From Candidatus Gastranaerophilales bacterium (GTDB taxonomy: Bacteria > Cyanobacteriota > Vampirovibrionia > Gastranaerophilales > Gastranaerophilaceae): a stretch of 27,328 bases of DNA. The notes beneath the pieces were generated by a model. The model was not told the DNA's origin. It worked only from the letters and a program-made list of their open reading frames with translations, and did not search any database. Location of the stretch: positions 1 to 27,328 of the forward strand of contig CAJULR010000045.1 of the NCBI GenBank assembly GCA_910587375.1, in the 5' to 3' direction. Positions 23,471 through 27,328 of this stretch are shown here, one piece after another. A program made the position numbers and the translations under genes. Each line of letters begins with the position of its first letter. Position 1 is the first letter of the stretch.

Positions 23471-24826
23471 TTAAATCGTCCCACTTTCGCCTGCTGCAAT
23501 GGTATCGGGTTCGGGTTGGATTTCATTTACTACGATGGCGTTAGAAATGGCAATCCCTTCTTTGTATGCAGGCGTGTTTGTGATTTTTCCGTTAACATAC
23601 ATAACGCTAGAGCCGCCCCCGTCAAGGTTCATAGCATATTTACAGCCTAAATCCTTCATAAGCCTTGAAATTTCCCAAAGCGTCATCCCGACTGACGCTT
23701 CTTCTCTGCCATCCACCGTCACAATTATAAGTTCATTATTTTCAGTGTAACCAATTGCCGTGCGCGGGTTTTTGCCATTTATTGCACCAAACCTTTGCTC
23801 TTTAATATCAACATACATCTGCCCGTTTTTCACTAAATACGGGCCGCCGCCTATAATATGCTCGCTTTTTTCAAAAGTTTCAGGAAAGTTTATATCAATT
23901 TTGATATTTTTTGCACTTAAAAGAGGTTCAAGTTTCTGTTTTGGCCCGACAACCGCAAAACCCCCGTTTGGAATTTCAATGCTGCCGTAATTTTGCGCCA
24001 CGATTTTCCCGTCTTTAATTGCAACAGACATTCCGTATTTTGGCGCAGGAGGGGTCATTTTGCCCCATTTTTCAGTATACACAAGGGTGTAAGTTGAAAG
24101 CATTCTTGGCTGATTTATATTATCTGCCTTAATTTCAAGCTTTTTTGCTCTCAAGGTTATATCGATATTACTTTTATCCATTGAAAAAGAATTGTCAGAA
24201 TTTATTCCAAGCGCAACTCTGTTATAGATTGGCCCTGTTAAAACATTTTTATCAACAACCAAAGTGCCAAGAGGAACACCTGTTTGGGGTTTAAAATATC
24301 CGCCGTTAATTGCAACAATTGAATTTTCAGCGCGTGCAATGTTTCTTATTGTTGCCTTTCTGTTTAAAACCGTGTCTGCTGCAGTCTTTGGCTTAATTTG
24401 AAGTTTTGAGTTGGATTTCGGGCTGATTTCAACAACATTAATTTTCACGGGCCTGTTATTAATCCATTTTGTCATTTTCACATGGACAATTCCTTTTGCA
24501 GGGCGGGAAGTTAAAAGTCCTTTATATTTATGGTTCGTTTTTGCTGTCCAATCTTCAAGTTCCCTTTGCTCAATTTCTTCCTTGCTTAAAATTTCAGCTT
24601 TGCTTCTAAATGATATATAGGCTTCTTCTGACGCAAAAATCGGGTGCGCCTGACATAAAGTCAAATAGCATACACCCGATGTTACAGTTATTCCTAAAAT
24701 GGCTAAAAGTATAGATACAGCTTCTTTAGCAAGCCTTGGAGAAAGCCGAAGCGGCAGTTTTAACCGCAGGGCTACAGCACCGCCCTCAAAGTGGGGGCTT
24801 ATGAAGGCTGTTTTCAAGGGAAACAT
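23471..24826 (-). CDS. Membrane-anchored phosphodiester glycosidase (NAGPA domain) protein
   Basis: The 451-residue protein has a basic N-terminus (about 1-35), one membrane segment (AVSILLAILGITVTSGVCYLTL) and an extracytoplasmic part. The C-terminal half has the NAGPA/phosphodiester glycosidase signature: IVAINGGYFKP, HIIGGGPYLVKNG, GKNPRTAIGYTENNELIIVTVDGR, GMTLWEISRLMKDLGC and AMNLDGGGSSVMYVNG. Family members act on sugar phosphodiesters in envelope or capsular polymers. The start is set by GGAG at 24835-24838. The Arg/Leu-rich stretch at residues 17-33 is coded by GC-richer DNA than its surroundings and may be repeat-derived. Confidence 0.87.
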   Translation of the reverse strand: MFPLKTAFISPHFEGGAVALRLKLPLRLSPRLAKEAVSILLAILGITVTSGVCYLTLCQAHPIFASEEAYISFRSKAEILSKEEIEQRELEDWTAKTNHKYKGLLTSRPAKGIVHVKMTKWINNRPVKINVVEISPKSNSKLQIKPKTAADTVLNRKATIRNIARAENSIVAINGGYFKPQTGVPLGTLVVDKNVLTGPIYNRVALGINSDNSFSMDKSNIDITLRAKKLEIKADNINQPRMLSTYTLVYTEKWGKMTPPAPKYGMSVAIKDGKIVAQNYGSIEIPNGGFAVVGPKQKLEPLLSAKNIKIDINFPETFEKSEHIIGGGPYLVKNGQMYVDIKEQRFGAINGKNPRTAIGYTENNELIIVTVDGREEASVGMTLWEISRLMKDLGCKYAMNLDGGGSSVMYVNGKITNTPAYKEGIAISNAIVVNEIQPEPDTIAAGESGTI

Positions 24827-24870
24827 CTTTCTTTCTCCGTACTCGATTGCTTTTGTAACTCAACAAAAAA

Positions 24871-24917
24871 TGGTTGTTCAGCGTTTTATTGCTTTTTTGG
24901 GGATTTGGTTGTTCAGC
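24871..24917. repeat. 12-bp direct repeats in the 5' leader of the glycosidase gene
   Basis: TGGTTGTTCAGC occurs at 24871-24882 and 24906-24917. Each copy is followed, on the minus strand, by an AAAAGCAAT block further down. They lie in the untranslated leader of the minus-strand gene. Confidence 0.6.
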
Positions 24918-24971
24918 ACATCCTTCAAAGTTTTAATGATTAAATTCCAGATGTCATACTTTCCTACTACT

Positions 24972-25000
24972 ATTGTAACATAGTTTTTAAAACTCCGCAA
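24972..25000 (-). promoter_or_regulatory. Promoter of the phosphodiester glycosidase gene
   Basis: Read on the minus strand: TTGCGG (-35), 17 bases, TACAAT (-10). It would give an untranslated leader of about 140 bases. Confidence 0.6.
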
Positions 25001-25057
25001 CCCCTTTATTTATAGTACTTTTCACACTTAATTAAATCATTAAAAATGTTAAAAATT

Positions 25058-25086
25058 TTGCGCAAAATAAAGTCTGGAATTAAAAT
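25058..25086 (+). promoter_or_regulatory. Promoter of the Kelch-like gene, probably leaderless
   Basis: TTGCGC (25058-25063), 17 bases, TAAAAT (25081-25086). The ATG at 25093 is 6 bases beyond the -10 box, so the transcript would start at or next to the start codon. Confidence 0.5.
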
Positions 25087-25092
25087 TAGGTT

Positions 25093-26502
25093 ATGAAAAA
25101 AATATTAACTTTATGTCTTATGATTGCAGCAAGCGCCGTTTTTACAGCGGGCACAGCCTGTGCAAAAAGCCAAATTAAAACAATAGTAACAGAATTCCCC
25201 GTAAGCGGAACACCTGTGAAATTGCCCGGCGGCAAGGTTTTAATCTATGGCAAAACAAACTTTGACGGAAAAAAGGCACAGCCAAACATCACTTTTGATT
25301 CTTATACAAACACATTTAAAATTACAAAATTTTTCAATAATTCTATAAACCCTTCAAGCGAAGGAAACAGCGCCGTTTTGCTAAACAACGGCAAGGTTCT
25401 TTTTGCGGCCCCAAGAATGTTTTACCCCTCCTATGACACCGTTTATCAAATAGACAAAGCCCTTGTGCCCAAATTAAACAAAGAAGAAAAGAAAAAACTC
25501 AAAGAAACGCTTGAAGGCAAAAGCCAAAACGAAAAAGAGGCAATTCTCCTTCCAACCGTAAAAAAATACCCTGAACTTTATGAAAAATATTTATCCGACA
25601 TAAAATATTACAACAATTCAATCTATGCCCAACTTTACGACCCAAGAACAGAAAAATTTGAAGCCACGGGAAAATTAAACATTCGCCGCGAAAACCACAC
25701 AATGGTTAAAGCTAAAAATGGCAAAGTTTATATATTTGGAGGCCAGGCAGAAAACAACCGCGACCTGTTTTTAGACTTAACAAGGGCACAAAGGGCCAAG
25801 GCCGTTGAAGAATATGACCCAAAATCAGGTGTGTTTAAAATTGTAGGCGGAGCCAAATTTGAAACAAAATATTCAACAGGAAAACAATATTTTAAAGTGT
25901 TTCCTCTTCAAGACGGCAGAATATTTTTAGCTTGGTCAAATGAAGGAAAAATCCAATATACATTCTTTAACCCTGAGGATTATTCTTTTGAAGAATATAG
26001 AACATATGACAACACTTTCCTTGATATGGTGAAATTAAAGGATGAGAGGATTTTATTTTTCACGAAAAGCAGCAGGGAAACTCCGCCGGCTGATTTAAAA
26101 TATTGGAGCGATAAGAAAAGCATTCAAAACCTTGGCAAAAAGCTTACAAGCAAGCTTTATTTAGACATTGTGATTTATAATCCCAAAGAAGATAAGTTTG
26201 AAGAAGGCGGAAATATAACTGTTCCAAGGCATTATCTTTCAAGCCCGTTGGTTTTGGCCCTAAACGACGGCAGAATGCTTATTGCAGGCGGCGCAACAAT
26301 TGTTTCCACAAATTTAATTTTCCCTATTTATTCAATTGAAATCTATGACCCGAATACTAAAAAATCAACCGTCATTGGAAGTTTGCCGGTTGAACTTTTG
26401 CCATGCCCAAATGGCGTTGTGCTTAATGACGACAGGGTTTTAATTTACGGGAATGCTTATGCAAAAGAGCGCTCCTTAAAAACAGTAATTATCACACCGT
26501 AG
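25093..26502 (+). CDS. Secreted Kelch/beta-propeller-like protein
   Basis: The 469-residue precursor has a clear signal peptide (MKKILTLCLMIAASAVFTAGTACA, cleavage near ACA-K). The mature part has repeated propeller blades with the Kelch-like pattern 'xGKVLIxGx' then 'xxYDPxTxxF': GGKVLIYGK, NNGKVLFAA, NGKVYIFGGQ, DGRIFLAW, KDERILFF, DGRMLIAGGA and DDRVLIYGN. A charged helical insert (KLNKEEKKKLKETLEGKSQNEKEA) breaks one blade. Such proteins often sit on the cell surface or in the periplasm and bind glycans or proteins; no catalytic residues can be assigned. A related gene follows after 52 bases. Confidence 0.78.
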   Translation: MKKILTLCLMIAASAVFTAGTACAKSQIKTIVTEFPVSGTPVKLPGGKVLIYGKTNFDGKKAQPNITFDSYTNTFKITKFFNNSINPSSEGNSAVLLNNGKVLFAAPRMFYPSYDTVYQIDKALVPKLNKEEKKKLKETLEGKSQNEKEAILLPTVKKYPELYEKYLSDIKYYNNSIYAQLYDPRTEKFEATGKLNIRRENHTMVKAKNGKVYIFGGQAENNRDLFLDLTRAQRAKAVEEYDPKSGVFKIVGGAKFETKYSTGKQYFKVFPLQDGRIFLAWSNEGKIQYTFFNPEDYSFEEYRTYDNTFLDMVKLKDERILFFTKSSRETPPADLKYWSDKKSIQNLGKKLTSKLYLDIVIYNPKEDKFEEGGNITVPRHYLSSPLVLALNDGRMLIAGGATIVSTNLIFPIYSIEIYDPNTKKSTVIGSLPVELLPCPNGVVLNDDRVLIYGNAYAKERSLKTVIITP

Positions 26503-26554
26503 CGCAAGAATTAATGGTTTTAGGTGAAGAAAACAAAAGCGGGGCTAGAGGGTT

Positions 26555-27328
26555 ATGAAAAATATTAAAAGAATAATATGCGTATTTTTTGTTTCGTTAA
26601 TATTTTGTTTTTTCTTTTTGAATCAGGAAAGTTGGGCTAAAGGCTCTTTTAGGGTTCTTAAACATCTGCCAACGTGCGATGGCACTATGCCTGTTAAATT
26701 AAATGATAATGAAATATTTTTTCCGGGCAATTGGGATACAGGGGCTAGAATATTAAACGTTGATGAAGAAAAATTTGTTGATTTAGGGACAAAAATGGTT
26801 ATTCCAAGAAAATCATATCTTGCAATAAAACTTGATAAAGATAATGTTTTGATATCCTCAGGACAAACAAAAGACTCTGACAAATGGGACGAAACAAGAA
26901 AAAGTATAGAAATCTATAACAAAAAAACTAATAAATTTACGCTTTTTAAAAATATTGCCTTTCCAGCGGATAGTATTCTAATAAATGATAATGAAATTCT
27001 TACATTTCGCAAAGAAGAAAAAGGAAATTATTTTAAAGTCTTTAATATAAAAACAAAAGTAACTAATTATATTGGTGCAAATTTTTTTGACAGAGCAACC
27101 AAAGAAGAGCGTGAAGCTTCCGTAACAGATAAAGATTTTAACTCTGCAATATATCATAAAAGCCCTATATATTTTCTTTTGAATGATGGAAGGGTATTTA
27201 TTTATGAAATTGAAGATTATTTTAACGATAAAGAAATAACAAGAGATGCTGTTGAATTATATAATCAAAAAACAAAAACATTTGAAAAAATACAACTGCC
27301 GAAAGGTATTAGACTGTATATAACACAT
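26555..27328 (+). CDS. Second Kelch-like secreted protein (cut by the window end)
   Basis: The frame is open from the ATG at 26555 to the last base, giving 258 codons without a stop. It begins MKNIKRIICVFFVSLIFCFFF, a signal peptide or anchor, with possible cleavage near SWA-K. The rest has degenerate propeller repeats: NDNEIFFPGN, DKDNVLISSGQ with IEIYNKKTNKF, NDNEILTF, and NDGRVFIYE with VELYNQKTKTF. It resembles the preceding gene in its repeats and start context (GGTTATGAAAAA in both), so it is a tandem paralogue. It is more AT-rich than its neighbour. The 3' end lies outside the window. Confidence 0.75.
   Translation, partial: MKNIKRIICVFFVSLIFCFFFLNQESWAKGSFRVLKHLPTCDGTMPVKLNDNEIFFPGNWDTGARILNVDEEKFVDLGTKMVIPRKSYLAIKLDKDNVLISSGQTKDSDKWDETRKSIEIYNKKTNKFTLFKNIAFPADSILINDNEILTFRKEEKGNYFKVFNIKTKVTNYIGANFFDRATKEEREASVTDKDFNSAIYHKSPIYFLLNDGRVFIYEIEDYFNDKEITRDAVELYNQKTKTFEKIQLPKGIRLYITH

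Noticed and set aside
24699..24983. Plus-strand frame overlapping the start of the glycosidase gene
   Set aside because: The minus-strand gene has a strong ribosome site, a membrane helix and family motifs; the plus-strand frame is a shadow.

Overview
The window looks like part of an AT-rich genome of a flagellated bacterium with an outer-surface secretion lifestyle. Flagellar rod genes, a NavAb-type sodium channel, a CBM48/GH13 debranching enzyme, secreted beta-propeller proteins and broken gene ends related to the Fibrobacter-paralogue/C-type-lectin type of surface domain point to a gut-type non-photosynthetic cyanobacterial relative (Gastranaerophilales/'Melainabacteria'). That placement is inference from gene content and style; no rRNA is present to prove it. 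I see no tRNA, rRNA, CRISPR array, transposase or reverse transcriptase.

Layout. (1) 1-1772, plus strand: tuf with a strong terminator, then a glyoxalase I-like gene. (2) 1773-2367: a broken, GC-richer gene end (cassette A) closed by a probably bidirectional terminator. (3) 2368-8572, minus strand, read right to left: a decarboxylase translationally coupled to deoB, then a flagellar cluster (FliK-like protein, two FlgF/FlgG-type proteins, flgB, flgC). Two copies of a 40-bp palindromic repeat lie in this cluster. (4) 8597-15657, plus strand: ligA, a SIMPL-domain secreted protein, a voltage-gated sodium channel, long-form hisG, mazG, and a hybrid-cluster-protein homologue that has lost every hybrid-cluster ligand. 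(5) 15658-16733: a tandem array of four promoterless variable gene ends (cassettes B1-B4). (6) 16734-24826, minus strand: a TIGR04076 protein, a glycogen-debranching-type enzyme, groEL and groES (groEL carries a duplicated 3' end), a putative HExxH metallopeptidase, and a membrane-anchored phosphodiester glycosidase-like protein. (7) 25093 to the end, plus strand: two paralogous secreted Kelch-like proteins, the second cut by the window edge.

The most unusual system is the set of cassettes. Five copies of a C-terminal domain share a 23-bp block at the 3' end that is identical at every base. Their bodies vary strongly at small polar and aromatic codons, their frames are broken and none has a proper start. 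Both loci are preceded by a homologous 86-87 bp leader whose central hairpin differs in sequence but keeps its pairing. This is what one expects of silent donor cassettes for gene conversion, or relics of a retrohoming diversification system. The expressed recipient gene and any recombinase or reverse transcriptase are not in the window.

Other points of note are the ligand-less Hcp homologue, a 16-bp direct duplication of the groEL end around a 111-bp palindrome-rich insert, a candidate sliding-clamp motif inserted in LigA, and a repeat that supplies the C-terminus of a flagellar protein.
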